A stretch of 64,000 nucleotides of DNA from Arachnopeziza araneosa (taxonomy: Eukaryota > Ascomycota > Leotiomycetes > Helotiales > Arachnopezizaceae), in assembly GCA_003988855.1 (NCBI GenBank), contig QYAI01000008.1, forward strand, positions 62,001 to 126,000. The letters are read 5' to 3'. The notes under the pieces were generated by a model that saw only the letters and a list, made by a program, of their open reading frames with translations, searched no databases and had not been told where the DNA came from. Of this stretch, positions 53,730 to 64,000 are shown piece by piece. How positions within the stretch are numbered: position 1 is the stretch's first letter; each line of letters opens with the position of its first letter. The position numbers and the translations under genes are program-made.

Positions 53730-56501
53730 CTATTTGACATTCGACCATGCCATTCCCAGCAGAGCATCTCTAGCATCTGCGTTCTCCCAATCGATTTTGA
53801 TTTCAACTTGTTCCGCACCTTTCTTATTCAGCATCACCAAGCTATCTCCTTTGAAATAGATCAAGGTCCCATTTTTACCGTTACCCGCAGCAGTAATCCT
53901 ATACAACGGCCCCGCTGAGTGCAAGACTTTCTTCTCGGGGAGGAATTGTAATTCGTTCTCGATACACCAATCTTCGACTTTGTGTCTAAAGGTAAGTTCT
54001 TCAACAACAGGCGTTGGTTTAACTGGAGTAGCAGGAGCAGGAGGTGGCGTTGCAGCGCGTTTGGTTTGTGTAGGCGCAGGAAGTAAAGTAGAAGCTTTAG
54101 AGCCGAGATCAAGTGCTTGATTGATCATTTTGTGGCCTTTCTCAAATTCATCTTCAATCATTTTCAGACTCTTGATGTCATCAGGGAATACTTCATCCCG
54201 CCACCATTCAAACCATTGGCCTATTTCTTGATTTGGACCGACAACTGTAAGCCATTGGTGTAGAACGTTATGCCACATGGGGAAAACGGTTTCTACAATG
54301 ACTTGCGCCACGATGCGAGGTTTGAGAATATCTTGCCAAGCAAAGATACCTTGGAGACTTGACATGTATGGTGCCTGATCATTAGGATCAACCATGAAAT
54401 TTCGTTCATCTTTCAGGAAGCGTGCCATGCTTGGCAGAACGTGATTCATAATGAGAGGAGTCCATTGGTCATTACCAGAGCTCGGAGAAAGAACTTCTCG
54501 CCATTGTCGGAGACCAGGAACAACACCTTTGCGGAAATCCCAAATATCGATAAGCTGTCGAAATTTCCGTTTTACGTCAGTGACCAGGCCAGTAGAGCTT
54601 TTTGGGTCGGCATGATAGGATGGAAGATACTGAAGCCATGGGAATAGCCAAAGATGTGGTAGTTCGTGCGTTCGCCTTTTTTTCGGATTCCATGATGAAA
54701 CCGCATTGTTAAGCTTACCAACTACAGCTTGGTCTAGGATCTGCGAGCGAACGAATTGGGGAAGCAACCCTTCCCAGGCATCAAAGAGGTTTTGTAAAGG
54801 AATAGGATCATGAATGTCCCAGCTTTTGTTGATAGCTGACACGATCTTCGGGAAAATGATTTTATAAATCATGCTTTCATACGCAGTCGTCGATTTCGCA
54901 TGGATTCGATGAGACCCGTCATTGATGAGATAATCTTTGCCAACAACAGATTGGCTCTCACTAGCTTCAGTTCCAAGGATATGCCGGACTTTGAAAAGCT
55001 GTGGTGCCATCCCATTAAGTTTTGGATCCTCTAGAGGTTGCCAACCCTCAGAAGCCTGCCGGAGAAACGGATGAACTGCTGCAACAGCAATATTTGAGAG
55101 CTCATCGTTGGTATTGGGCTCTGCTTCAACCAAGCCATCTGCAGTAACCAATGCTTCGATCACAGGGTCCCACTGTGAATCTCGCACGGCTTGAGATATT
55201 GATTTAATCGATTCTGCAAAAGATTTCATTCGATCGAACTCCCTTTGTTGCTCGTCAATCTCCTGCTGTCGTTGAATGATAGTCATTTCAACGTAAGCTT
55301 TTCGTTCTTCCAAGTTCTTCCATTCCTCCACATACGCAGAGAGTTCATTCTGCGCTCTTCGAGCCAATTTTCTAGATTCTATCTGTTCCACGCTTTCTAC
55401 TCCAGTTCCAGTAGTAGGTGTCAACAACCCAGACGTAGATGTGAGCAGTCTTTGGCCTGGTGCCGTCATGTCAAGAATTGGTGCGAATGCATCTGGTATC
55501 TGTAGGCCAGGCGCTGCCCTCTGGACTTCCTCGAGAGTTCTAAACTTAGGTTTCTGCGTCTTTCGAGGCGTGCTCATGCCACTTCCACTTCCACTTTCCA
55601 AGCTAGGACCTTTCGGCTTCTTTCGACGCTTCTTTCTTTCTTCATCCGAATCTTCATATTTCTCTCCCCTAATCTTAGCTTGCCGTTTTTCTTCTTCGAT
55701 TTCTTGTTTCGATTTTTCCTTAACAGCACCCAGTCCTACACCTTGTGGTCGTAAAGTAACTTCAATGACACTACTTCTTCCCGTACCTTCTTTCCCCAGG
55801 CCTTCTCCTTCCTTATAACCCATCTTGGCCATCATTCTAGCGGCAAAGGATCCGGCATTGATACCAGCTGCAGCTTTCGCCTTCTTTCCTCCATTCGAGG
55901 TTGGTGTTGAGAAAGCACTTGGCCGTGCAATTCTTGGTGTAGAAATCTCATCCTCATCGTTGACAAGTACCGGAACAGCTGCGCTCGAAGGCACAAAACC
56001 TCTTCCCAGAGGCGTTCCAGCATTTGATTTGCCTGGACCATTTATCTTCTTCCCCGGCGCTGGACTCTGAAATCCTAAACCTGACCCAGAAAACCCCAGT
56101 CCACGTGGCGCAACAGATTCTCCTTCTTCTTCCTCCTCTTCCTCCTCTTCCTCCTCTTCCTCCTCGGCATCATCCATATCGATATCTTGGCCTTGCGCTT
56201 CCTCGTCATCAACATCATCTTCTTCGTCGACTTTGTGCTGCCCCGTCGAAACAAAACTCATTCCTTTCTCTCTCAAGTTCTTCTTCTTCCACCGCTTTCC
56301 AGGTCCTTCATCCTCGCTTTCGGACCCGAATATACCCAGCGCAGCACTCTCTTTCGCATCTCTCCCCGTCCGTCTTCGTTTCCTTGGATTGTAATCCGCG
56401 AATTCATCGGCATTTGGATCGGCGGAAGGATGCAGAAAGTCATCGTCGTCCCCAGAAGATTCATCCGAGGAATCTCGCGCAAAGGCGTGCATAGAAGACA
56501 T
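53730..56501 (-). CDS. G-patch splicing factor TFIP11/Ntr1 homologue
   Basis: A single-exon frame of 923 residues from MSSMHAFARDSSDESSG; an in-frame extension to 56570 is less likely. The order is that of TFIP11/Spp382: an acidic Ser/Asp-rich N-terminus (TIP_N), a 15-residue poly-Glu tract, and a G-patch (GSFAARMMAKMGYKEGEGLG then RPQGVGLGA, at about residues 210-260). A Lys-rich stretch and coiled coil follow, then the long GCFC-like helical domain (RQILDIWDFRKG-type, seen as FRQLIDIWDFRKGVVPGLRQ and LMNHVLPSMARFL-like segments). The C-terminal YRITAAGNGKNGTLIYFKGD is also typical. The G-patch activates the helicase Prp43, and the complex dismantles the post-catalytic spliceosome in the nucleus. 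The gene is intronless here, which is unusual among its neighbours. Confidence 0.92.
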   Translation of the reverse strand: MSSMHAFARDSSDESSGDDDDFLHPSADPNADEFADYNPRKRRRTGRDAKESAALGIFGSESEDEGPGKRWKKKNLREKGMSFVSTGQHKVDEEDDVDDEEAQGQDIDMDDAEEEEEEEEEEEEEEGESVAPRGLGFSGSGLGFQSPAPGKKINGPGKSNAGTPLGRGFVPSSAAVPVLVNDEDEISTPRIARPSAFSTPTSNGGKKAKAAAGINAGSFAARMMAKMGYKEGEGLGKEGTGRSSVIEVTLRPQGVGLGAVKEKSKQEIEEEKRQAKIRGEKYEDSDEERKKRRKKPKGPSLESGSGSGMSTPRKTQKPKFRTLEEVQRAAPGLQIPDAFAPILDMTAPGQRLLTSTSGLLTPTTGTGVESVEQIESRKLARRAQNELSAYVEEWKNLEERKAYVEMTIIQRQQEIDEQQREFDRMKSFAESIKSISQAVRDSQWDPVIEALVTADGLVEAEPNTNDELSNIAVAAVHPFLRQASEGWQPLEDPKLNGMAPQLFKVRHILGTEASESQSVVGKDYLINDGSHRIHAKSTTAYESMIYKIIFPKIVSAINKSWDIHDPIPLQNLFDAWEGLLPQFVRSQILDQAVVGKLNNAVSSWNPKKRRTHELPHLWLFPWLQYLPSYHADPKSSTGLVTDVKRKFRQLIDIWDFRKGVVPGLRQWREVLSPSSGNDQWTPLIMNHVLPSMARFLKDERNFMVDPNDQAPYMSSLQGIFAWQDILKPRIVAQVIVETVFPMWHNVLHQWLTVVGPNQEIGQWFEWWRDEVFPDDIKSLKMIEDEFEKGHKMINQALDLGSKASTLLPAPTQTKRAATPPPAPATPVKPTPVVEELTFRHKVEDWCIENELQFLPEKKVLHSAGPLYRITAAGNGKNGTLIYFKGDSLVMLNKKGAEQVEIKIDWENADARDALLGMAWSNVK

Positions 56502-58110
56502 GGTTAGTGATGTTGTCTTAAAGTATATAGAAGCAGGCAGCCTTGTCATTTTCGGACACTTTTGAGGCACGACAAGGCTAAGTTATCGGATCACGTGATC
56601 GTTCTTTCGATTCACCCTTTCGATCACGGATCAAGAAGTTTGAATGAAAAGATCCTTCATAAGAAAAACTATTAGAATCGATTTCTTACTTCCCAAATGT
56701 TATCTTGTTTTACTAGTAGGTTTAAGAGAGCCACCTAATTCAGCCTCTGACCACAGTGTTCAACAACCCTTCATGTTTAAATCAAATGCCACCAGGTTTA
56801 GAAAACGCAAGCAGATGCACTCATTCATATTTTGACAGCTACACTTTGACATATCCAAACAGAGAGTTGCGAACTCCCATCAATCTCCAGTGCAGATTGG
56901 TCTGTCGACGGAGCATAAATTCTACTTCTATAGCCAAGCTACTTTCGCAATCTTGCTAGGTGAGAGCCTATATGATCTCAGTATAAACATGGCCATTTTC
57001 CTTTTCTTTCTTATGGCCACCGGGTGCTTATTAAAAATAAGTGCACCGAGAAGAGGCGAACGAGAGCATGAATCTGCTTGTTATTTTGAGCCGCAGATAT
57101 AAGATTTGTCTTCTCGTATCTTTGACCTCACTCATGAAAGTTATATGGCCACTTCTCAGGATACAATTGAGATTTTACCGTCCGTTCCAGCTCGATCAAG
57201 CCATCCATGTCCCATCACCAAGTAGGCCGCGGCTCCTACATAACTGTTTCACTGGAAAGTTATTCTTCACTACTTCCTTGAAAAACTCCTCAATCGCCTG
57301 CGCATCGCTCTCATGCGGAAGTAGCTCATCTGGGGCTGGACAGCTGAGGATCTTACAGAGAAGTTTCTAACTATCTTTAACGTTGATGAAAAATAGTCTC
57401 TCTGCTGATACGATCCTGCGAACATAAGCATCATGGATGATCAAAACGTTTAACACAGATCAGCGGTTTTTAATCTCTTCAAGTTGCGCACATACTTTCA
57501 ACCCCCGACTCAATTTGTGCGAAAGGAGCCCGGTAGACTTTCTCCACCCTAGGAAACGTTAGAAAGCTCATTTCCTCTACATTTTTGTGAGCCATCAACT
57601 TGCGTTTGATGCGCCAATTGCCTAAATGCTCCAAACCAACTCAGGGTCGGCACAGGCAGAAAGACCAAATCTGCTCACCAAGGCAGTGCTATCCAAACTT
57701 TCGATCTTTCTTTGAGTTTGGATGCTCGGGACGTGCAATGAAAAGCAATCTCAGAAAAGAGGCATCTTCCAAAAGCTAGAAGCGAGAAAGGAAAATATGT
57801 GATTCCTGCTACAGGTAGATAAATATGTAGTTGGTTCTGTTTTAATCTCGAGCTTTATCCGACGTCACATTGAGCCGCATTCTCGCATGGGATAGTGAGG
57901 TGATCCCAAGTAGTCGGGACCAAGGATCTCGCTGGTATAGTACCGATATAAGAGAATATCCGGCTCTGGGTTTCTAAACTCTTGGCATTCATTATATTCA
58001 ACCGCCTATCCCCGTTGTTGAACATGTACATCTCCACTTCAGAGACCTTCCTCGTCGCAATATTTCCTGTGCTTGCAAGACAATTTGAAGAAAAAAGGTC
58101 AAAATCTATC
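56502..58110. other. Intergenic, no gene supported
   Basis: The TFIP11 promoter lies at the left end. TCACGTGATC occurs near 56,591, close upstream of TFIP11. Further right, the frames are short and stop-rich and give no recognisable content. Confidence 0.5.
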
Positions 58111-59256
58111 TCATATCCCCTCTCTCACCCACCTCCCATCCTTTCCCCTCACCAACTCACCACCCAGCACCATCTTCCTTCTTCCAGTTCCATTCCTGCC
58201 TTCCATCTCATATTCTCTTGTCCACATTCTCATCTCTCGTGCTTCGTTGGTCAACACAGCTTCTTCGGGCCAGTGGATACCATCCGAGTCTGGTGGAGTG
58301 GTGGCTCGGTATCCTACAGTTGGGATACCGATGTCTGAGAAAGAGAGCGTGGATGAGGTGCTGAGAGGGCGCTGACGAGATCGACGACGATGCCAGAGGA
58401 GAAGACTCGCAAGAAGCAGAAGAATGAATAATAGGATTGAGCCTAGCAGGATTGGTATTTTGACTGCTGGAGATAGTGTATCCCAGAGGCGAGATGTGGA
58501 TGGGTTCGGTTGTGAGATTGTTGTTGAAGTGGTGATCTGCCCATTGTACGTCTCTGAAGTTGTTGGTGTGGATGTTAACGCGGTAGGGCCAAGACTCGAT
58601 AGTGGAGTCAAAGGGATTGAAGTGGTTGTGACACTGAGAATATGACTTGAAGTCGACCCCTTTAGATTAGAGGAAGATGTGATAGTATTCTTGGTCTGCC
58701 AGTTTGATAGGGTCATGCTTGAACTTTGTTCAGTACTGCTGCTAGCTTGATTGTCGGGATTTCCTTGGCTGATTACGCCAGTAGAGGTTGATCTAGTATA
58801 TTTAGCATCGCGATCTCAAGTTGAGCTTGTACAACTAACCGATCACATCGAGTAATTATTGAGCAGATGCCTACTCTATGATAAGCTTTAGTTTCAAAAG
58901 AAGATTATTAACTTACTATCTTGACCGGCGTTGGCTCGCCTCTTGACACCACCTCGACATTCAGCATTGCAGCCATACTCAGCCAAAAATAGAATAGAAT
59001 TGTCCGAAAGTAATTGACAGATGGTGTCAAAGTTTAGAGCCTGGGGAATATGACAAGTTGAGACGTTTTCTTTGCATTCTAATACGCAAGAAGACGACTT
59101 GCTGGGAACCAGTTGCGTAGATACTGTGGCATCTTGGGCAGGGTGGTTCTGAGGAGGTGTTAAAGGGGAGGAGGTTTTGGTTGCTGATATCGGAGTAGAG
59201 ATGAAAGAAGTTTGACTATCGTTTCTCCATTGGTAATTCATATTGGCGTCAGCCAT
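58111..59256 (-). CDS. Single-pass membrane protein with Cys-rich ectodomain, N-terminus uncertain
   Basis: Exons 59256..58913 and 58792..58111 join in phase to 341 residues. The first part has six cysteines in two clusters (SSSCVLECKENVSTC, FDTICQLL, and YGCNAECRGG), then a Ser/Thr-rich stalk (STSRLWDTLS and neighbouring TTTS repeats). One membrane helix follows (IPILLGSILLFILLLLASLL), then a basic HRRRSRQ stop-transfer and a polar cytosolic tail. This is the layout of fungal cell-wall or surface sensors and mucin-like proteins, but I do not recognise a WSC, CFEM or Mid2 domain. No signal peptide follows the first ATG. An acceptor-like GATATAG lies right before it, so an upstream exon with a signal peptide may be missing. 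The donor could also be four bases away, but then the frame fails. Confidence 0.6.
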
Positions 59257-61704
59257 ACTATATCAACAACAAGATATCTGACAGAGGCTTTTGTAGAATA
59301 TGACAACTGAGAAGAAAATTTTATTCTCATATCATACTTGACAAATTTACTCATCTTACTCAACAAGATATGAAAAGGGGTCTCTAAATTCATCCAATAT
59401 CGGCTTGTCGATACTCCCGCGATCCTGCTCTGCACAGTCTCTTCGGGAGGCGACATTGTTAGCTATCCATCCCATGTCAGGTCAAACAATGTCATTGTTC
59501 AGGATCCACTGATACATTCCTAATATTCTGCAGGACGCAAGGGAGCCATGTGGAATGACGGCGAGCCGCAGGAGCTTAGGTAGCTGTGAAGTCCGCTGCA
59601 GATTCCCGATAGATGAATCCGAGTCTTGTGCGAGTGAGAGCGCATCCTCTTGGATGGTCTTGTCACACCGCTAAGTCTATAACCAGCTTTCTCGCATGCT
59701 TATTGGGATACGAAGTCGAAGTTCAGCCCCGAGATGACAACCGGTTGTGAAACCTGCTCACCGATACTGTGTGCTTCCGCTTGAAGATGTGGTGGCTATG
59801 AGATGGAATCGTGAGGATGCGTGGTTAAGTTTTGTTAATTTCGGCTTTGAATAGCTTGGTCTCGGAAACACAATGACTGCAATTATTATGAGTGTTTCAT
59901 GTGATGCCATATTGCGCAAGATGATAATATACCTAGTAAAAGTACCCCGAGGTTTGTTGACTTCAACCAGGGGATTTATGGCCTCACGAGGCGGATAGGA
60001 GCCGCGCAAGATTCATCGTGAGGAATGATTCTGGCTAATTGGGAAGAATAACCAGTGCTAAAGTCCATTTATCGGGGTCTTCGTTCAAATAGTGCCGACT
60101 ATGCATACTTGGTGCAGTGACTTTGTGAAGAGAAGGAAATTCGTGAAAAGTGCCACATTTCCAAATTGAGCGTGTGTGCGGCAATAACTTGCGACTAAAT
60201 GCAACCAAGATATCGGTGTGTATGTCACTTCGCGATTGGAGAAAACAAGAGGGATTAACTTTAACCAATGTGCGAATACATTAAGATGGGTCCATAGAAA
60301 CGGAAAAGCGAAGTGAGAGAGCTTGGAGAAAGTAAAACCTATTCTTTTTATATTGGTTTGGAACACTTGAATCCTGATGTTAAAGGTTGAGGCTTCAGCG
60401 TGAAGTCTTAGGAAAGAGCTAACAAGAGAAATGTGCATTGAAAGATTTGTCTTATACCTGACTGATATTTTTACAGAAGTACAATTCTCAGCGTGCCAAG
60501 GATCGCCCAAAGCCTTTGAGCTAACTGGGTAGGCTAGGTAGTCAATGCCGCTGCCATATGGTCCAACGACTTGTCTCTCAACCGCAATAATGAGCCATAG
60601 AGATGGACAAATTACGAGTCAAGATATTTTTCATGCATCTCAATCACATGTTAGAGCCTGAAGGGACGCCTATACCTACCTATTTGCTCTATACGAGATC
60701 TTGCCGTGCGAGCTCCATCTTCTTGCGTCGTCTGCTTCGAAGGGGGACCGAATCTGCGAGCACCGTCATTTAGAAGACCCACTTCATCCCTCATTCTATA
60801 GATAAGGGTCCATTCATAATGCCGACTAAGTTCCATCAGTCCTCGCGAATGTTGGGTTAAGGAGTAGCCTCTCTGAGCAGAGGCGACAGTGGCGCAGCCG
60901 AGGTTATGATTGGAGAAGGACGGGTACCGAGCGGCCAACTGTTGAAGCACAGAGAAAGATATTTCGTAAGAGAAACCCAACTCTTTCAAAATGACATAGA
61001 TGGGGTCTTCAGACTTGGTTGAGGTGTGTTGACATTTTCACATGCGAGTGGCGCGCGGCTGAAGGGGCTGATGGCTTAAGGTTAGCGATCAACGGCCGTT
61101 GAGCTGTCGCACAAAAGCCCACTTCGGCTTCGGGCTTCGAACACTTAGGTAGGTAAAGCAAAGCCAAAGACGTTTTCTGATGCATCTTGACTCGAGATCT
61201 CCGTGTCTTTGTTCCGTGCAATGCCACGACATGTGATGACGGGTACCAATTGAGAAGCTGTTCTGTTTCCGCATGTCCTAGAGCAGCCTCTGCCAGATGG
61301 ATCTTGGTCGGCTCAGACCAAAGAGGCTTCCGAGCACCCTGGCATGGGATCCCATCGGAGCGGTACTTCGGGATAATCACACGGCATGATTTGTCGTGTC
61401 GTGCAACTCCAAGGTCGCCAGGTGACGCGATAAGAAGCCGGTAGATAAGAGCTTGGTGGTTGGTTTCGGCTGAAAGTCAAGAGAGGGCGTGGACGAGGGG
61501 AAGGAAGCCTGTGGGGTGTGGTGCAGTACGTGCATTCAGTCTCTCGAGTCAAAGGCAGAGATGCGGCCCAAGGGTGAAAGGCATGGAAGAGGAAGAGAGA
61601 TGATTGATAAAGTCGTCGTGGACAGAGAAGAAGTGGAGGAGGAGGACGGAGACGGTCATGACATCAAGGCTCGTGCGTCCCGCCCTCCAAGACTTTCACA
61701 TGCC

Positions 61705-61743
<39 letters not shown>
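61705..61743 (+). repeat. (AGAC)n microsatellite
   Basis: Nine full AGAC units plus a partial one. It is followed at about 61,783 by three GAGAGT-like units. It is simple sequence in non-coding DNA. Confidence 0.9.
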
Positions 61744-62082
61744 GCCACAGCCACATCCATCTGCTGCCCCTGATACCAGGAATGAGAGTGAGAGTGAGAG
61801 TCGCTGAATTCGCCTCCTCCCTATCCGCTTGCGTTGCCTTCACCACATGCTTTTCTTGCTTCCGCATCTTCCCCAGAGCCCCTGCTGCATGCATCAAAAA
61901 GTAGACTGAGTGGGAATTCCCAGTAGTAGTGGAAGTGCCAGTGGGAGAGCGTCTTTGTAGGTCCCCAATCAAAGCCATTGGCCCCACGACTTCCCTGATT
62001 CTCTGGGGTGACGAGCACATGCAAACAGCCCATCCATCCTACCTACCTATGTGGCGCAATGTTCCCTCATCCTTAAAACCAT

Positions 62083-62110
62083 CACCACCACCACCACCAC
62101 CACCACCACC
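62083..62110 (+). repeat. (CAC)n microsatellite
   Basis: About nine CAC units in the leader of the CAP20-like gene, roughly 200 bp before its start codon. It could be transcribed in the 5' UTR. Confidence 0.85.
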
Positions 62111-62305
62111 GTCCCTTTTCTCTCCCTGCTTTTCCTGACAACCATCATAACCATCAGCAGATACATCCCTTCCGAAATATTCAGACAACTCCTAGTAAGC
62201 CAAAGCTCTCCTCTTCCAGCTGACAGCGCCATGCAAGGCACAAGAAGCTGTCGCATCTCATCACCATCTCGAGCTAACGAGCAGTAGCACGAGCAAAAAA
62301 ACTCC

Positions 62306-62942
62306 ATGCCGCATTCCGAATCTCCTGGTAACGATACTACGACCAAGATGTCTCTCCAAGTAAACGGCGAACCTGCCCCTTCCTCTGCCTTCCTTTCCGT
62401 AGGTCCCATTGACTCTTTGGCAATGCCAGTCGCTAACGTCGACCCCTCAGCACCTCTTCTCCTACCCCATCATCTCCGATAGCATTAGCACCATCAAATC
62501 AAACCCTTACGGCTCCAAGACTATCGACTTCTCTCAATCCTCCTACGATAAGATCTCGAAGCCTATCCTCCCATACCTCTCTACGCCAATCAGCTACATT
62601 ACCCCATACGCCAAGAAGGCTGATAGCATTGGTGACTCCACGCTGTCTACCCTCGATTCGAAGTTCCCGGTTGTCAAGAAGCCCACAGGAGAACTCTATG
62701 ATGGCGGAAAAGCGATTGTCTTCTTCCCGCTCAAGAAGGGCAACGAGGGCAAGGATTACGTCCTAGGTGTCTACGGTAGCGAGAAGAAGAAGGTTGGAGG
62801 TGAAGGATTTGTCACCTATGGAAAGGCAGCATTGGCAACGGGATTGATTGTGACCAGTGACACCTTCGGATGGATTAGCTCGTTTCTCGGCCAGAAGAAG
62901 CAAGAGGCTAAGGAAGTTACAAGTGAAAAGACGGGTAATTAG
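62306..62942 (+). CDS. CAP20/perilipin-like lipid-droplet protein
   Basis: Exons 62306..62398 and 62451..62942 join across a 52-nt intron to 194 residues. The join gives NGEPAPSSAFLS-HLFSYPIISD. Further conserved parts are PYGSKTIDFSQSSYDKISKP, ILPYLSTPISYITPYAKKAD, STLSTLDSKFPVVKKPT and VTSDTFGWISSFL. This matches the fungal CAP20/MPL1 family, perilipins that coat lipid droplets and are needed for appressorium function in some plant pathogens (Colletotrichum CAP20). Here it says only that the organism has the gene, not that it is a pathogen. The in-frame ATG at 62348 would give a protein 14 residues shorter; I chose the first ATG because relatives have similar leaders. Confidence 0.9.
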
Positions 62943-63400
62943 CCGCGGAGGAAGTTGCATCGTCTCGAATGATGTGAATGGCTAAAGAGAATACGATACC
63001 CCAATGCAAGGACGTAAGTACGACTCAGGGCGGCTTGGGTGAAGTGTATATTTGGAAGCGAAAATGGACGGTGGTTTCTTCTCAATTCTTTTTTGGCTAC
63101 TCATCAATGATGTTGTTCTTGAGCGTTGCTTCCGTATCTTCTTCCCAAGGTCCAGTCCTTGAAAACAAAGCGATAGCGTAATTCAATTGGGGGCGCGCAA
63201 AGTTTCTCACAACGAGTTTGGTGCGATTCGATACGTATATATCAATCATAGATTATCTTTCTACCTAATCCTCGTTTTGCATAAAGTTCTTATGTCAAGT
63301 GATGATATTAAGGTCGGCCTCTTGAGATGCAGACTGTGACATCAATTCCTAATCCCTACTGATTCTAGACCAAGATTACAATTCACCACGACGGCCTTAC
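62943..63400. other. Intergenic
   Basis: The 3' UTR of the CAP20-like gene and the region after the probable exon on the minus strand. No feature was recognised. Confidence 0.5.
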
Positions 63401-63602
63401 CTTCTTCCGATAGATCTCGGACAGATTTCTGCCTCGAATATTCTCTTCAACCCAGCTCCACTTGTCATCTCCTTCGATCAAGCACGTCCTCATCCTACAA
63501 ACCTTATCCATGGAAGCAGCAACGACCAATCCCATTCCCTGATACTGCATACTGTAGACCGGCTTTCCATCTGGCCATGGCAGCAGTGGAAGGTTCCAGT
63601 GT
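63401..63602 (-). CDS. Probable exon of an unidentified gene
   Basis: Between an acceptor-like CTCAG and a donor-like GTAAGG, the minus strand encodes HWNLPLLPWPDGKPVYSMQY, GMGLVVAASMDKVCRMRTC and DDKWSWVEENIRGRNLSEIY. Codon use is coding-like and has no stop. No motif identifies the family. A downstream acceptor would lead quickly to a stop, so this may be the penultimate exon; upstream exons should lie to the right, in 63,603-64,000 or beyond the window. I could not connect them. Confidence 0.4.
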
Positions 63603-64000
63603 CTGAGCTTTTACTGTTTGGGATGTTATGCTTATTTTTGTGCATGGGTTGATTCAATGGAGCTCATCCTGTACAGGCTGAGGGGTTCATTCTCGAGTAT
63701 TTAGGAGAAAGCAAGCTGGTGTACATTCTAACCAGAATGAACGTTCAATTTGATTCTGGACTCATGTAGAAACAGCTTTTGAGACTTGCTGCAGTCGAGA
63801 TGTCAAGATGAACGGCAACACTAGTCACGTGCTAACTGATGATATCTCCATCTGAATTTCGACATTCTCATGCCAAATGAGCAATTTCAAATCATCCTTT
63901 CCGCCATCCTCGGAAAGCTCCATGAAACCATCTGAAGTCCACCCTCATCACCTTCATCCAAGGCGAAACGTTTACAAACACCTGACTTGACCTTGTCGGC
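63603..64000. other. Window end, unresolved
   Basis: This may hold introns or exons of the minus-strand gene whose probable exon is at 63401..63602. Short coding-like pieces occur on the minus strand near 63,890-64,000 but do not join in phase. Confidence 0.3.

Larger units (their letters stand above)
59257..62305. other. Intergenic with low-complexity tracts
   Basis: About 3 kb with no supported gene. Minus-strand frames at 60,085-60,510 and 60,651-60,989 have no motif I know. The right end carries an (AGAC)n tract, GAGAGT repeats near 61,785 and a (CAC)n tract. It should contain the promoter of the CAP20-like gene. Confidence 0.5.

Noticed and set aside
60085..60510. Minus-strand 141-codon frame
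   Set aside because: No domain, no codon-use support and no splicing partner; I could not support it as a gene.
61489..62138. Frames reading through the AGAC and CAC repeats
   Set aside because: Tandem repeats keep frames open by chance; the products are DRQTDRQT and poly-Pro or poly-Thr runs.

Overview
The window is nuclear DNA from a filamentous ascomycete (Pezizomycotina). The evidence is many short GT-AG introns (about 43-210 nt) with CTAAC or CTGAC-like branch points, Zn2Cys6 and C2H2 regulators, a GH10-CBM1 xylanase, an SREBP-independent siderophore transacylase and a CAP20/perilipin-type protein. Protein flavour suggests Leotiomycetes (Helotiales), but that is an impression and not a proof. 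I rebuilt about twenty genes by joining open frames across introns whose phases fit. Layout, left to right. Positions 1-2,884 hold the 3' end of a GIY-YIG-like/U1-zinc-finger gene, followed on the same strand by only the 3' half of a DED1-type DEAD-box helicase. Positions 2,885-6,332 are AT-rich and almost geneless, with one possible gene remnant. Positions 6,333-8,450 carry a GNAT acetyltransferase, a small inverted-repeat (MITE-like) element and a methyltransferase. Positions 9,697-11,364 carry a pirin gene on the minus strand. Its 568-nt second intron contains, on the opposite strand, a tRNA-Gly(GCC) gene that is itself interrupted in the D-loop by a 49-nt insertion looking exactly like a spliceosomal intron. 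This is the most unusual object in the window. Positions 11,716-24,644 are a compact housekeeping block: an uncharacterised protein, TFIIH subunit Tfb1, 2-oxoglutarate dehydrogenase E1, a mitochondrial calcium uniporter pore protein, a GNAT gene with an early in-frame stop, and the ER lectin Yos9 ending in KDEL. Positions 24,645-34,707 are mostly non-coding, with a C2H2 regulator (27,041-29,097) and a small unrecognised two-exon gene (32,132-32,756). Positions 34,708-42,710 hold a SidF/SidL-type siderophore transacylase and a divergent pair: a Zn2Cys6 regulator and an alpha-glucoside/sugar permease. That pair may form a regulator-transporter module. Positions 43,851-62,942 hold phosphatidylinositol synthase, an uncharacterised repeat-bearing protein, a dienelactone hydrolase-family protein, the secreted xylanase, an SDR, the G-patch splicing factor TFIP11/Ntr1, a single-pass membrane protein and a CAP20/perilipin-like protein. 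The window ends in a probable exon of an unidentified minus-strand gene. Themes that recur: mitochondrial energy metabolism and calcium (2-oxoglutarate dehydrogenase next to MCU), carbohydrate acquisition (regulator/permease and xylanase), and RNA processing. All product names come from motif and family recognition by eye; no database search was possible.
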